From positions 372,001 to 436,000 of the forward strand of contig NZ_CPYD01000001.1 of assembly GCF_001112925.1 (NCBI RefSeq): a stretch of 64,000 nucleotides of DNA, given 5' to 3'. Source of the DNA: Yersinia nurmii. Its GTDB lineage: Bacteria > Pseudomonadota > Gammaproteobacteria > Enterobacterales > Enterobacteriaceae. Below are positions 33,002 through 44,014 of the stretch, one piece after another (the stretch's first letter is position 1; every line of letters starts with the position of its first letter). Made by a program: the position numbers and the translations under genes. The notes beneath the pieces are model-generated. The model was not told the DNA's origin and searched no databases. It saw nothing but the letters and a program-made list of their open reading frames with translations.

Positions 33002-34522
33002 TTAGAGGTGCAAGGATGCAAGACGCAATATTTCGTTTTGCGAGGTTTGCTTCGTTTCCACAATTCCCGCAACCAGACCGTTGCTCATAACCAGAATCCT
33101 GTCGGTTATCCCTAACAGTTCTGGCATTTCGGATGAAATAATAATTATCCCTTTTCCCTTTTTCGCCAGTTCGGTGATGAGCTGATAAATCTCAAATTTG
33201 GCTCCAACGTCAATACCGCGCGTCGGTTCATCCAACATTAATATTTCTGGTTGAGTCAGTAACCAACGGCCAATAATCACTTTTTGCTGATTACCGCCGG
33301 AAAGTGATCCAATACTGGTTCTATGGCCAGGCGTTTTTACCCGCATGGCGTCAATCACCCATTGGGTATCGCTTTTCATCCGGCTGTTGTCCAGCAGACC
33401 AAATTTATTTTTATAATTACGAATATTAGAAATCAAAGAGTTGAAACCAATATCCAGATACGCATAGATACCGGTAGAACGGCGTTCTTCCGTCACCAAC
33501 GCAAAACCGTGATTAATCGCTTCGTTGGCACTGTTATTACTGATGGATTTACCGTGTAGTTTGATGGTTCCGCTGATTTTCTCGCGAATGCCAAAGAGCG
33601 TCTCGACGATATCCGTGCGTTTCGCCCCAACTAAACCGGCAATGCCGAGAATCTCCCCTTTATGCAGATCAAAGGATACATCGCGAATTGAAGGCTGACG
33701 CAGTGAAGTAAGATTTTTAACTTCCAGAATAACTTCGCCAGGCTTATTTTGCCGATCGGGGAAACGCTGGCTTAGAGAGCGCCCGACCATCATCGAGATA
33801 ATCTTATCCATATCCAGGCCGGCCAGCGGCTGGGTGGCGATCCACTGCCCATCGCGTAAAATAGTAATTTCATCGCACAGCTGGAATATCTCTTCCATCT
33901 TATGAGAGATATAAACAATGCCACAGCCACGGTCTTTTAATTTACGGATAATAGTGAACAGATGGTTCACTTCTTTTTCCGTTAGTGATGACGTTGGCTC
34001 ATCCATAATAACGATTTTGGCATTATAGGAAAAAGCTTTGGCTATTTCGATCATCTGCATTTGTGATACCGATAGCGTAGCTACTTTATCGCGCGGGTCG
34101 ATATCAATATCTAATTCATCAAAAATTGCCTTGGTATCTTTGTACATTTTTTCTTGATCGACAAACAAACCTTTGGTTGGATAACGTCCCAACCACATGT
34201 TGTCCATCACCGTACGTTGTAATACCAGATTTAATTCCTGATGTACCATTGAAACACCATGCTCAAGAGCTTCCTTTGAGCTTTTGAATTCTATTTCTTC
34301 GCCCTGGAAGATAATGCTGCCAGAGTCTTTTTTATAGATACCAAACAGACACTTTAATAGCGTTGATTTACCGGCACCGTTTTCTCCCATTAAGGCATGG
34401 ATAGAATGCGGTCGGACTTTTAAATTAACGTTATCTAATGCCTTTACGCCCGGAAATGATTTATTAATATTACTCATTTCCAGCAACCACTCGCGCGGCT
34501 GTGCTGTATTAATATCGGCCAT
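33002..34522 (-). CDS. mglA: Galactose/methyl-galactoside ABC transporter ATPase
   Basis: MglA energises galactose import. The 506-residue protein contains two ABC cassettes. The first has Walker [10 protein letters not shown], signature LSVSQMQ and Walker B VIMDEPT; the second has a degenerate Walker A (GLVGAKRTD) and a good signature LSGGNQQ with LMLDEPT. This asymmetry is normal in the sugar CUT2 family. It lies between mglB (130 bases) and mglC. Confidence 0.97.
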   Translation of the reverse strand: MADINTAQPREWLLEMSNINKSFPGVKALDNVNLKVRPHSIHALMGENGAGKSTLLKCLFGIYKKDSGSIIFQGEEIEFKSSKEALEHGVSMVHQELNLVLQRTVMDNMWLGRYPTKGLFVDQEKMYKDTKAIFDELDIDIDPRDKVATLSVSQMQMIEIAKAFSYNAKIVIMDEPTSSLTEKEVNHLFTIIRKLKDRGCGIVYISHKMEEIFQLCDEITILRDGQWIATQPLAGLDMDKIISMMVGRSLSQRFPDRQNKPGEVILEVKNLTSLRQPSIRDVSFDLHKGEILGIAGLVGAKRTDIVETLFGIREKISGTIKLHGKSISNNSANEAINHGFALVTEERRSTGIYAYLDIGFNSLISNIRNYKNKFGLLDNSRMKSDTQWVIDAMRVKTPGHRTSIGSLSGGNQQKVIIGRWLLTQPEILMLDEPTRGIDVGAKFEIYQLITELAKKGKGIIIISSEMPELLGITDRILVMSNGLVAGIVETKQTSQNEILRLASLHL

Positions 34523-34652
34523 AGCTACACCTGGCTAAAAAACGGCTTCGCATCATTGGCGATCAAAACCGCTTTAAAATAAGGATACCTGATAAAACCC
34601 GCTGACCCGCCCGGACACCCCTGAGCGAAACGGAGCAGCAGGTAATAAATAC

Positions 34653-35648
34653 TTATTTGGTAAATTGAGCCAGATTGTCTTTATCTACGCCCACATATGG
34701 AATTCGCACCACTTTGTTTTCTACTTTCCATTGCGTACCATCAGTCGCGTTTTTGCCTGCGGCCAGATTTTTCGCTAAATCAAAGGTAGCTTTTGCCTGA
34801 TTATTTGCATCGTTCAACACCGTACCGGCCATTTGCCCAGATTTAACCAATGCCAACGCTTCTGGTAATGCATCTACGCCAAATACTGGAATATTGGTTT
34901 TGTTGTGCGCCTTTAATGCTTCAACCGCGCCCATTGCCATTGCATCGTTGTTAGCGATAACCACTTCAATTTTGTTGGCATTGGGACCAGACAACCAAGC
35001 ATCCATCTTATCTTTCGCCTGCGCGGTATCCCACATCGCGGTATCTAATTGAAGCTGCTGAGTTTTGATGCCTTCTTTATCATTCAGCGTTTTAATTACG
35101 TAAGTGGTACGCGCTTCTGCATCCGGATGGCCCGGCTCACCTTTCAGCAGTACATACTGAATCTGACCGTCTTTGTTCAGATCCCACGCCGGTGAGGCTT
35201 TCCAGTGTTTGGCTATCAGCTCGCCCTGAATGACACCGGATTCTTTAGAATCCGTACCAACGTAATAAGCTTTATCGTAGCTATCTAAAGCCTTACGAGA
35301 AGGTTCTTTGTTGTAGAACACAATCGGGATATCGTTTGCGCGGGCTTTATCAATCACGACCGGAGCCGCCGCAGGATCAACCAAGTTGATCGCCAACGCT
35401 TTCACGCCTTTTGCGAGCAATACGTCGATTTGGTCATTTTGTTTAGATTGGTCATTCTGAGAATCATTCATCAACAGCGTGATGTCAGGTGAACCTTTGG
35501 CTTCTTTTTCAATGGCTTTACGCACAACCGACATAAAGTTGTCATCGTATTTATAAATGGTGACGCCAATGCGGGTATCTGCCTGAGCAGCCGCGCCAAA
35601 CAGCATGCTGGCGGCCAGAGTGGCTAAAGTGAAAACCTTCTTATTCAT
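34653..35648 (-). CDS. mglB: Galactose/glucose-binding periplasmic protein
   Basis: MglB binds galactose and glucose in the periplasm, feeding MglAC and signalling to the Trg chemoreceptor. The precursor is 331 residues with signal peptide ending AAAQA near residue 23. The mature protein has [23 protein letters not shown], the calcium-binding EF-hand-like DLNKDGQIQ, and sugar-contacting NNDAMAMGA and [10 protein letters not shown]. The ATG at 35648 has GGAGAT upstream; 40 upstream in-frame residues are not part of the gene. First gene of mglBAC, with an unusually long leader. Confidence 0.97.
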   Translation of the reverse strand: MNKKVFTLATLAASMLFGAAAQADTRIGVTIYKYDDNFMSVVRKAIEKEAKGSPDITLLMNDSQNDQSKQNDQIDVLLAKGVKALAINLVDPAAAPVVIDKARANDIPIVFYNKEPSRKALDSYDKAYYVGTDSKESGVIQGELIAKHWKASPAWDLNKDGQIQYVLLKGEPGHPDAEARTTYVIKTLNDKEGIKTQQLQLDTAMWDTAQAKDKMDAWLSGPNANKIEVVIANNDAMAMGAVEALKAHNKTNIPVFGVDALPEALALVKSGQMAGTVLNDANNQAKATFDLAKNLAAGKNATDGTQWKVENKVVRIPYVGVDKDNLAQFTK

Positions 35649-35951
35649 TTGTATCTCCGGGTTTATGTAGGGTAGTACAGGGTGATAACACCGTTGCCTT
35701 AGCGATAATCGAAACCATCGGTCAGAGCAGCTGACAACTGAATATCTATCGTCCTTGACCTCACTCAACTCCGAAAAAGCGGTGTAAGTAGCCTGTCACC
35801 AGCAAAAACATAAGTGCTTAACGACCAGTTTTCCTGACAAAAGCACCGCTTACCGCTAGTGAAGGCAAAACAGCATCACACTATCTGCGGGATCATTACC
35901 GGTAACTTGCCTTACCTCAGCGGTAAAATTTCGATCCAAGCAGAGAGAAAA
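35649..35951 (-). other. Predicted long mglB 5' leader
   Basis: If transcription starts near 35952, as set by the CRP site, the mgl mRNA has a leader of about 300 bases without an obvious gene. It contains the palindrome TTACCGGTAA near 35898 and the dyad AAGCGGTG (35777-35784) with CACCGCTT (35844-35851). Its function is unknown; a second, closer promoter is not excluded. Confidence 0.4.
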
Positions 35952-35958
35952 CGAATAA

Positions 35959-36001
35959 AGCATAGACGGGGGCTTGTTAATAATCTGTGAATTTTCTCAC
36001 A
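35959..36001 (-). promoter_or_regulatory. mglB promoter with consensus CRP site
   Basis: TGTGA-ATTTTC-TCACA (35986-36001) is a perfect CRP core, extended to AATCTGTGA/TCACAGATT arms. Reading leftward, a class II start would fall at about 35952, with TATGCT (35964-35959) as the -10. The CRP call is strong; the start site is inferred from spacing. Confidence 0.75.
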
Positions 36002-36003
36002 GA

Positions 36004-36019
36004 TTGAAAACGGTTACAC
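36004..36019. promoter_or_regulatory. Gal repressor/isorepressor operator of mgl
   Basis: TTGAAAACGGTTACAC matches the GalR/GalS operator GTGNAANCGNTTNCAC at every fixed position except the first. It lies immediately upstream of the CRP site, 18 bp centre to centre. Confidence 0.75.
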
Positions 36020-36031
36020 AAGAATAAATAC

Positions 36032-37069
36032 TCAACTAGTGAGCGATGCCACAGTTTGGCAGGAAGTGACGGAATGACGGGGAACCAACGTCGGCTGGAA
36101 GCAATAGCTGGCATTATCCTCTCGCGATTCACTGGCACCGGAGAGGGCTAATTCAGTAGCTAAAGTTGCCATTGAAACAATAGGATAGAGGACTGTAGTG
36201 AGTTTTGGACTGGTATAGCGCGCGATAGGAATATCATCAAAACCCACTAGGGAAAACTGCTCTGGGACGATGATACCGTTTTCTTTTAGCACCGCCAGCG
36301 CCCCGGCAGCCATAGAATCGTTGTAGGCAAAAACCGCGCTCAAATTGAGATTACGGCTCAACAAATCGATCATCGCCGCTTCTCCACCGGCCAGATCCGG
36401 CGTAGCGTAGGCACGCCAGCTCTCCTGCGGGTAAACCCCTGCCGCTTCCAAAGCCTGAATATAGCCGTGCTGGCGCTGAATCACATCGTCGATGGGATGG
36501 TTAGAACCAAGAAAACCAATACGTCTATGGCCTTGTTTCAGCAGCAATCGGCTGGCCATTTGCGCACCGTTAACATTATCCAGCCCAACGCAGCGTGATT
36601 CGTAGCCGGGAATGATTCGATTTATTAATACCATTCCGGGAATTTGCTCCAAAAAAGCGATCAGTTCCGCATCATCCAACGCTTTAGCGTGAACCACCAA
36701 AGCATTACAGCGCTGGCGGATCAGAACTTCGATAGCATGGCGCTCTTTGTCAGCCTGGTGATAGCTATTACCAATTAATACATACTTATTATGCTGTTGT
36801 GCTACGGTATCGACCGCTTTGACCAATGCGCCAAAAAAAGGATCGGAGACATCCATGACCACCACGCCAATGGTGTCACTGCTTTGGTTCGCGAGTGCCT
36901 GAGCATTGGCATTGGGGCGGTACCCCAGCTCGGCCACCGCTTTGATCACTGCGGCCTGCGTGGCTGGACGGCATGCCGCGCTCTTATTCAGTACTCGGGA
37001 TACCGTAGCGAGAGAAACGCCAGCCAGTTTTGCAACATCACGAATAGTAATAGAATTGACTGCGGCCAT
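36032..37069 (-). CDS. galS: Galactose operon isorepressor GalS (LacI family)
   Basis: GalS represses mgl and itself, relieved by galactose or fucose. The 345-residue protein has the Lac[27 protein letters not shown] at about 7-29, hinge [10 protein letters not shown], and an effector domain with [18 protein letters not shown] and [12 protein letters not shown]. Synteny with mglB and autoregulatory sites favour GalS over GalR. The ATG at 37069 is chosen because it has AGGG upstream and leaves seven residues before ITIRDVA; upstream in-frame starts at 37108 and 37132 are possible. Confidence 0.93.
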   Translation of the reverse strand: MAAVNSITIRDVAKLAGVSLATVSRVLNKSAACRPATQAAVIKAVAELGYRPNANAQALANQSSDTIGVVVMDVSDPFFGALVKAVDTVAQQHNKYVLIGNSYHQADKERHAIEVLIRQRCNALVVHAKALDDAELIAFLEQIPGMVLINRIIPGYESRCVGLDNVNGAQMASRLLLKQGHRRIGFLGSNHPIDDVIQRQHGYIQALEAAGVYPQESWRAYATPDLAGGEAAMIDLLSRNLNLSAVFAYNDSMAAGALAVLKENGIIVPEQFSLVGFDDIPIARYTSPKLTTVLYPIVSMATLATELALSGASESREDNASYCFQPTLVPRHSVTSCQTVASLTS

Positions 37070-37161
37070 AGAAATATCGCCCTGTGATGAGGAAGGCAGC
37101 GCATTCATTCTGCATACTGCCGATATTGGCACTTATCCTAACCAGTTTAGGGTTGTGACTA

Positions 37162-37196
37162 CGTGAAATACGTCACAGGAAAGAAAACGCTTACAT
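37162..37196 (-). promoter_or_regulatory. galS promoter: CRP site and Gal operator
   Basis: CGTGA-AATACG-TCACA (37162-37177) matches CRP at nine of ten fixed positions. AAGAAAACGCTTACAT (37181-37196) matches the Gal operator with three mismatches. Centre spacing is 19 bp, nearly the same as at mgl (18 bp). A class II start would fall near 37128 with TAGGAT (37140-37135) as -10. Confidence 0.65.
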
Positions 37197-37239
37197 ACAA
37201 ATTTTTAACTAGCAAGCCTCAGTTTATTCATAAAGTAGA

Positions 37240-38406
37240 TCATTTCTTGCTATCAGTACTCTCTGCCCGCTGTCCACAGGCCTGTGCGGTCAACTTTCTC
37301 CATACCCACTCGACCGGCCCTTGCTTGAAACAGGCCAACCATAGGTTAGAAAACAATAGGTTACATAGCCAAACCACCGGAACCAAGGCTAATAATTGCA
37401 AGCGATCTAATTGCTGATACAGGCCGAAACGGTAGAAAATAGTGATACAAATCAGCGTTTGTAGCAGATAGTTGCTCAGCGCCATACGTCCAACGTTGGC
37501 TAACCAGTGACTGATACGCAGACGGGACAAACTGGGCCAGAAACCGTAACACAGCGCCAAATAACCCAGCGTTTGCAGCGGCGCGCCTAACTCCCGCGGC
37601 ACTTGCAGCAAAAATCCAGTCCAGCGATATTCCCATTGTAGATGCCATTGCAGTGCGATAGCCGGGATTTGAATAACCAGTGAAAGCGGTATCATCCACG
37701 CAGCCTGTAGGCGATAGTGCAGCAAACTAAACTGCCCACGTAGCCAGCCGCTGCGCATTAATCCTGCGCCAAAGAGCATAAAACCGGCCAGTTCCCAGCC
37801 GTATTGAGCGCCGATCGCGATCAAATTGGAAGACAATAAATCAACGCGATTTATCCACGCCTCACTCCCCCCCTGTAGCTTCCAGTACTGTTCGTATTGT
37901 AATTCCGCCGGTCCAGGCATCCAAAACTGACCAGGCTCGCCAGTAACGATAAAACCGAGTAATAACAAAACACCGACGCCAATCAGATACAGCACTATGC
38001 CAGTTCTTAATAAGCTTTCAGCACTTTTGGCATCACGAATCATTCGCCAGCAAACCAAACCGATCAGACTATAAGCCAGCAGAATATCGCCGTCCCAGAA
38101 AAAAATTCCGTGAATTAATCCTAGCAGGAGTAAAATAGACAGCCGCGCCTGTATCCAGCCTTTGCCCCGATGCAACAGCAATTCAATACCTGCGCCAAAT
38201 AGAATAGCGAACATCGATAAGAATTTGGCCTGAGCAAAAATATCCAGGATTGCCCACGTCCAAGCATCAGATAGTGACGGTATTCCCAGATAAGCGGGAT
38301 TGAGATAGGCGGCTTTAGGCAGACCAAACGCACTGATATTGAGGAGAAGAATGCCAAGAATGGCCAACCCTCTCGCGCTGTCCAAAGTTGCGATCCGTTG
38401 ACGCAT
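37240..38406 (-). CDS. yeiB: DUF418 membrane protein YeiB
   Basis: YeiB is a polytopic inner-membrane protein (DUF418) of unknown function. The 388 residues contain about eight to ten hydrophobic segments; the N-terminal TLDSARGLAILGILLLNISAFGLP is the DUF418 hallmark. The ATG at 38406 has AGGA at nine bases; two earlier in-frame starts lie within 24 bases. It follows folE by 54 bases, as in E. coli folE-yeiB, and probably shares its transcript. galS follows. Confidence 0.93.
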   Translation of the reverse strand: MRQRIATLDSARGLAILGILLLNISAFGLPKAAYLNPAYLGIPSLSDAWTWAILDIFAQAKFLSMFAILFGAGIELLLHRGKGWIQARLSILLLLGLIHGIFFWDGDILLAYSLIGLVCWRMIRDAKSAESLLRTGIVLYLIGVGVLLLLGFIVTGEPGQFWMPGPAELQYEQYWKLQGGSEAWINRVDLLSSNLIAIGAQYGWELAGFMLFGAGLMRSGWLRGQFSLLHYRLQAAWMIPLSLVIQIPAIALQWHLQWEYRWTGFLLQVPRELGAPLQTLGYLALCYGFWPSLSRLRISHWLANVGRMALSNYLLQTLICITIFYRFGLYQQLDRLQLLALVPVVWLCNLLFSNLWLACFKQGPVEWVWRKLTAQACGQRAESTDSKK

Positions 38407-38460
38407 ACTCGACATCCTGTTTAGCGGCACTTTAGCGTGCCGTCTCGTTCAAAAAAGGGA

Positions 38461-39123
38461 CTAGCTACTATGGCGCACCGCGCGCAGGAATTCCTGCCGG
38501 GTGTTCTGGCTGGATTTAAACAGTCCGCCCAAAGAGGTGGTGGTGGTCGCGCTGGTCGCATCACGAATACCGCGTGCTTTAACGCAATAATGTACCGCAT
38601 CAATGGATACGGCCACATTATTGGTGCCTAACAGCGTTTGCAACGCCAGCAAAATTTGCTGAGTCAAACGTTCCTGTACCTGCGGACGCTGGGCAAAGAA
38701 TTGCACAATCCGGTTGATTTTCGACAAACCGATCACGCTGTCTTTCGGAATATAGGCAACGGTAGCTTTACCATCGATAGTAACAAAATGATGTTCACAG
38801 GTGCTGGTCAGAGTGATATCCCGAACCGTGACCATTTCATCCACTTTCATTTTGTTTTCAATGACGGTGATTTTAGGGAAATTGGCGTAATCCAGACCAG
38901 AGAAAATCTCATCCACATACATTTTGGCAATGCGTCTTGGGGTATCGGCCAGACTGTCATCGGATAGATCGAGATTCAGTAGCTGCATAATTTCTGTCAT
39001 ATGCTCCTGAATTCGCTGTTTGCGCGTTTCAGAATCTAACACTTGTCCCCGTAACGGGGTTTCGAGACCACGGGCTTCCAATGCGGCATGGACCAATATT
39101 GCTTCTTTACTTAGCGATGACAT
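38461..39123 (-). CDS. folE: GTP cyclohydrolase I
   Basis: FolE converts GTP to dihydroneopterin triphosphate, the first step of folate synthesis. The 220-residue protein has zinc ligands C109 and H112 in TSTCEHHF and C180 in AVHYCV, plus the conserved [22 protein letters not shown]. The ATG at 39123 has GGAGAG upstream and gives [15 protein letters not shown]. First gene of folE-yeiB. Confidence 0.97.
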   Translation of the reverse strand: MSSLSKEAILVHAALEARGLETPLRGQVLDSETRKQRIQEHMTEIMQLLNLDLSDDSLADTPRRIAKMYVDEIFSGLDYANFPKITVIENKMKVDEMVTVRDITLTSTCEHHFVTIDGKATVAYIPKDSVIGLSKINRIVQFFAQRPQVQERLTQQILLALQTLLGTNNVAVSIDAVHYCVKARGIRDATSATTTTSLGGLFKSSQNTRQEFLRAVRHSS

Positions 39124-39305
39124 TCTTCTCTCCAACAGGCTTACGCACCCGGCGGGAATAAACATTGATGCAGATCACGTCCGGATTTTGTGCCCCACTC
39201 TAGATGAGAGCGTGCGGATTATCCAGTGATTGTGTTTCATGTCGTGATGAAATAAGGGCAATATGCCCTTATCCACCGCGGTTTCAGATGCTTTGTTTCC
39301 CCGAT

Positions 39306-40457
39306 TTATTCCGTCGTTTTTTCTCCGGCGCGCGCCGCCGTATTGAACACCAAAGCCCCCGCCACAATCAGTGCGACGACCGCAATATACAACGCAGGCT
39401 CTAGCCGGTGAGTTAACGCCGTGGAGGTCGCAGACAACATTGGCCCGACTAATTGCCCAACGGCATAGCCCGTGGTGAGTAAACCGGCCATGTAGCGCGT
39501 GTGATTCGGCGCCAGCTCTCGCCCGCGCTGTAAAGATAGCTGCACCACACAGAGAAAACCGCCGCCGGTAAACATCGCGCCGAGAACTAAACCGCTCACG
39601 CCCGGCACTAACTCAGCGCACAGAACCCCTAATGCCTGTACCCACAGCGTCAATGCCAGACGAGTTTGAGTCGTCAGGCAACGACGCGTCAAAATACCTA
39701 AGCCAATGCCAATCACCGCTGCACCACCAAAGACCGGCCAGACAAACTGAGCGAACAGGCTGTCCGGAAAACGCGCGGTCGCCATTTGTGAGAGAAACGT
39801 CGCCGGCAAAATATAACCGAAGCCTGCCAGACTGTAGCTCCACACCAAACGCTTCAGCGCAGGCGTCAAAATCAAAGGTTCCGCCACGACCTGCGGGCGA
39901 TGCAGCTCTCCTGCTCTGGGTAAGTTGATACTGATCGCGCCAATTAGCACCAGTGCCAACGCGCCGTAAACCAGCCAAGCCTGCGATGCCGTTAACCCGT
40001 AGCTATGAATCACGACGGCCAGTATACCGCTGATGAAAATACCCGCCCCCGGTCCGGCAAATACCGCAGCACTAAAAGCCGGACGACCAAAGTGAGCCAA
40101 TCGCTCATTGGTCCATGCAGCCACCAGCACCATTGACCAACCGCTAGCCCAACCGATAGCGAAACGTACCACACCGTGCCACCACGGGCCTTCCACTACG
40201 GCGGAAAGCAATGTCAGCGTCACGGCACCCCATACGCCCAGCCACAGGCGACGCTCGACGTAACGGCTGGCTCGCATCGCATCGTAGGCGCCACACAGGT
40301 AACCCAGATAGTTGAATGCCGCCACCAGCCCCGCGCCGGTCAGGCTGAACTGATGTTCAGCTATCATGAGAGGAACCTGCGGCGTAAAGGCAAATCGGCC
40401 AATCCCCATTGCGACCACTAATGCCAGAAACCCACTTAAAGCGATTCTTAACGCCAT
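39306..40457 (-). CDS. MFS transporter of the YbfB/YjiJ family
   Basis: A 383-residue, 12-helix carrier. The N-terminal AMGIGRFAFTPQVPLMIAEH and FNYLGYLCGAYDA are hallmarks of the YbfB/YjiJ family. Substrate is unknown. It is divergent from a LysR gene, which probably controls it; the starts are 121 bases apart. No SD is clear. The 182-base gap on its 3' side towards folE shows no gene. Confidence 0.88.
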   Translation of the reverse strand: MALRIALSGFLALVVAMGIGRFAFTPQVPLMIAEHQFSLTGAGLVAAFNYLGYLCGAYDAMRASRYVERRLWLGVWGAVTLTLLSAVVEGPWWHGVVRFAIGWASGWSMVLVAAWTNERLAHFGRPAFSAAVFAGPGAGIFISGILAVVIHSYGLTASQAWLVYGALALVLIGAISINLPRAGELHRPQVVAEPLILTPALKRLVWSYSLAGFGYILPATFLSQMATARFPDSLFAQFVWPVFGGAAVIGIGLGILTRRCLTTQTRLALTLWVQALGVLCAELVPGVSGLVLGAMFTGGGFLCVVQLSLQRGRELAPNHTRYMAGLLTTGYAVGQLVGPMLSATSTALTHRLEPALYIAVVALIVAGALVFNTAARAGEKTTE

Positions 40458-40578
40458 GACTCTGATCTGCCTGTTCCCAAACTGCCGGTTAAAAGAAAGT
40501 TGCTAATATCATGCCTCAGCATTAGAATCACAAAAAATGAATAATACTCACGAAGTTCGTCACGAAAAGAGAATAGTT

Positions 40579-41451
40579 ATGGATTTAACCCAACTCCGCA
40601 TGTTTTGCTGCGTAGCGGAAACCGGTTCAGTAGCCAGAGCGGCGGAACAGATGCATCGCGTGCCGTCGAATCTGACCACCCGCCTGCGCCAGCTTGAGGT
40701 TGAGCTGGGTGCCGATCTGTTTATCCGTGAAAAGCAGCGTCTGCGCCTGTCGCCGATGGGCCATAATTTTCTCTGTTACGCCAACCGTATTCTGGCGTTG
40801 AGTGAAGAAGCAATGCGTATTACCCATGCCGGGGAGCCTGCGGGCAATTTTCCATTGGGATCGATGGAAAGCACCGCAGCCACGCGTTTACCCAACCTGC
40901 TGGCCGCTTATCATCAGCGCTACTCTCAGGTTTCACTGTCGCTGACCACCGGCACTTCCGGCGAAATTATCGAACAGGTGCGCGCCGGCACGCTGGCTGC
41001 GGCATTGGTCGATGGCCCAGTTCAGCATGAAGAACTACATGGCTGCCGATCTTTCGAAGAACAATTAGTGATCATCTCATGCTTGGATCACCCGCCGATT
41101 AATCAGGCTAGAGACGCAGTGGATGAAACCCTATTTGCCTTCCGCCCCAGTTGCTCCTACCGTTTAAGGCTGGAGTCATGGTTTCGACAGGCTGGCGTGC
41201 TGCCTGGCACTATTCTGGAAATCCAGTCATATCACGCCATGTTGGCCTGTGTTGCCAGCGGCGCTGGTCTGGCGCTAATTCCCCATTCAGTACTGGCATT
41301 ACTACCCGGTCACGAACGGGTACGGGTTCACTCGCTCCCCCCTGAATTCGCCGATACCGCCACCTGGCTTATCTGGCGTAAAGATGCCTTCAGCCCGAAC
41401 GTTCGCGCACTGAAAGAGCTGATTATTGAGCAAATTGAACCCCCTGCTTAA
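40579..41451 (+). CDS. LysR-family regulator, PtrR/YneJ-like
   Basis: A 290-residue LTTR whose N-terminus (MDLTQLRMFCCVAETGSVARAAEQMHRVPSNLTTRLRQLE) closely follows E. coli PtrR (YneJ), as does the effector domain (LGSMESTAATRLPNLLA, FRPSCSYRLRLESWF, GAGLALIPHSVL). PtrR in E. coli acts on putrescine-use and related genes, but here the neighbours are an MFS carrier (divergent) and frmA (88 bases downstream), so the regulon probably differs. The ATG at 40579 has AAAGAGA upstream and is preferred over 40537. Confidence 0.88.
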   Translation: MDLTQLRMFCCVAETGSVARAAEQMHRVPSNLTTRLRQLEVELGADLFIREKQRLRLSPMGHNFLCYANRILALSEEAMRITHAGEPAGNFPLGSMESTAATRLPNLLAAYHQRYSQVSLSLTTGTSGEIIEQVRAGTLAAALVDGPVQHEELHGCRSFEEQLVIISCLDHPPINQARDAVDETLFAFRPSCSYRLRLESWFRQAGVLPGTILEIQSYHAMLACVASGAGLALIPHSVLALLPGHERVRVHSLPPEFADTATWLIWRKDAFSPNVRALKELIIEQIEPPA

Positions 41452-41509
41452 CCCGCGACTTAAAACGCCAATACAACAAATAATATACATAAGAAGTTAA
41501 TTTACATAA

Positions 41510-42664
<1,155 letters not shown>

Positions 42665-42684
42665 AGCTAGGAGGCAGAGCAGAC

Positions 42685-43527
42685 ATGCATACGTCAATTG
42701 AACTTCTCGAAGAGCATCGGATGTTTGGGGGCTGGCAACAGCGTTATCGCCATTCATCCCGCAGCCTGAATTGCAACATGACATTCAGCATCTATCTGCC
42801 ACCACCGCGTGATGATAATCCACCGCCGGTGCTGTACTGGCTGTCGGGCCTGACTTGCAACGACGAAAACTTTACTCTAAAAGCCGGCGCGCAGCGTATT
42901 GCCGCCGAGCTGGGATTGGTACTGGTAATGCCGGATACCAGCCCTCGTGGTGAAGACGTACCGAATGACGAAAGCTACGATTTGGGTCAGGGAGCAGGTT
43001 TCTATCTGAATGCCACTCAGAAACCTTGGTCAGCGAATTTTCGTATGTACGATTATGTCAGCGAAGAATTGCCGGCGTTAATTCGGCAACACTTTAGCGT
43101 TAGCGAACGGCAATCTATCAGCGGGCATTCAATGGGCGGCCACGGAGCCTTAATGCTGGCATTGCGTAATCCACAGCAATACCAGTCAGTATCGGCTTTT
43201 GCTCCTATTGTTAATCCTTGTCAGGTTCCGTGGGGGCGTAAAGCATTCACAGAATATCTTGGTGAAGATGAAACAAAATGGCTGCAATATGATAGTTGTC
43301 ATTTACTGTTTAACAGTGACCAACCGCTGCCTATTCTGGTCGATCAGGGCGATGGCGATCAATTCCTAGCCGATCAACTGCAGCCAGCCAAACTGGCGGA
43401 ACTGGCGCGCCAAAAAGACTGGCCGCTCACGCTACGCATTCAGCCTGGTTACGATCACAGCTATTTCACCATAGCGACATTTATTGAAGATCATCTGCAC
43501 TTCCACGCTGAGTATCTGCATAAATAA
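42685..43527 (+). CDS. fghA: S-formylglutathione hydrolase
   Basis: Hydrolyses S-formylglutathione to formate and glutathione, completing formaldehyde detoxification. The 280-residue alpha/beta hydrolase has nucleophile S149 in [12 protein letters not shown], Asp in [15 protein letters not shown] and His in PGYDHSYF. It resembles E. coli YeiG more than FrmB ([30 protein letters not shown]). E. coli yeiG also lies next to folE, which is nearby here. SD TAGGAGG lies upstream. Confidence 0.96.
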   Translation: MHTSIELLEEHRMFGGWQQRYRHSSRSLNCNMTFSIYLPPPRDDNPPPVLYWLSGLTCNDENFTLKAGAQRIAAELGLVLVMPDTSPRGEDVPNDESYDLGQGAGFYLNATQKPWSANFRMYDYVSEELPALIRQHFSVSERQSISGHSMGGHGALMLALRNPQQYQSVSAFAPIVNPCQVPWGRKAFTEYLGEDETKWLQYDSCHLLFNSDQPLPILVDQGDGDQFLADQLQPAKLAELARQKDWPLTLRIQPGYDHSYFTIATFIEDHLHFHAEYLHK

Positions 43528-43536
43528 GTCGCTCCA

Positions 43537-43560
43537 TTGGGGAATGATTTTATTCCCCAA
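43537..43560 (+). terminator. Hairpin after fghA
   Basis: TTGGGGAAT (43537-43545) and ATTCCCCAA (43552-43560) form a perfect 9-bp stem with a six-base loop, nine bases past the stop. The following CTAATTATTC is a weak T tract. Confidence 0.65.
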
Positions 43561-43722
43561 CTAATTATTCTACCTCTGTCATAATATTTCGTTTCAATAC
43601 CCTTCTCCTCAGCGATAAATATCAGTTTATTATTGCTATTTCACTGGCCAACCCTGTTTATTGGCTTTCTTTAATTACGCCGCATCTTTCCCAATCGCAA
43701 TAAATATTCATTTAATAAATAG

Positions 43723-43939
43723 ATGACTTTAAATTACTCTATTTTTATCACTATTTATTTTCGCCTCGATCGCTCATGCCATCAATGAACATGGTGAATG
43801 CGAAGCAGATGATTTTAAAAAATACTGTAATACTGGAGTGGCTATCGCGGTTAAATTTTTCACTCCGATTCCCAATGTGTTTTCTATAATAAGAGATCCG
43901 ATAGTACATGGAGAAATAAAGGATAGCGGCAGAAATTGA
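43723..43939 (+). pseudogene. Remnant of a small secreted protein with disrupted start
   Basis: From 43733 an open frame without a normal start reads a typical signal peptide (ITLFLSLFIFASIAHA) followed by about 52 residues with two cysteines (INEHGECEADDFKKYCNTG), ending at TGA 43937. The only upstream ATG, at 43723, is in another frame. Removing one A from the TTTAAATT run at 43728-43735 would join them as MTL-ITLFLSLF and restore a complete precursor of about 71 residues. I read this as a gene inactivated by a one-base insertion, or a wrong base in the sequence. No SD is obvious. I do not recognise the mature protein. Confidence 0.4.
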
Positions 43940-43964
43940 TTTTAAATCATCACTGAAATAAATA

Positions 43965-44002
43965 AGAACCTAGCCATTTTATATTCGTAATAGCCAGGTT
44001 CT
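43965..44002 (-). terminator. Terminator of the DUF924 gene
   Basis: AGAACCT (43965-43971) pairs with AGGTTCT (43996-44002), and the stem extends inward with two mismatches. Read leftward it is followed by TATTTATTTC. It lies 13 bases past the DUF924 stop. Confidence 0.65.
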
Positions 44003-44014
44003 AGTAGGGTATTT

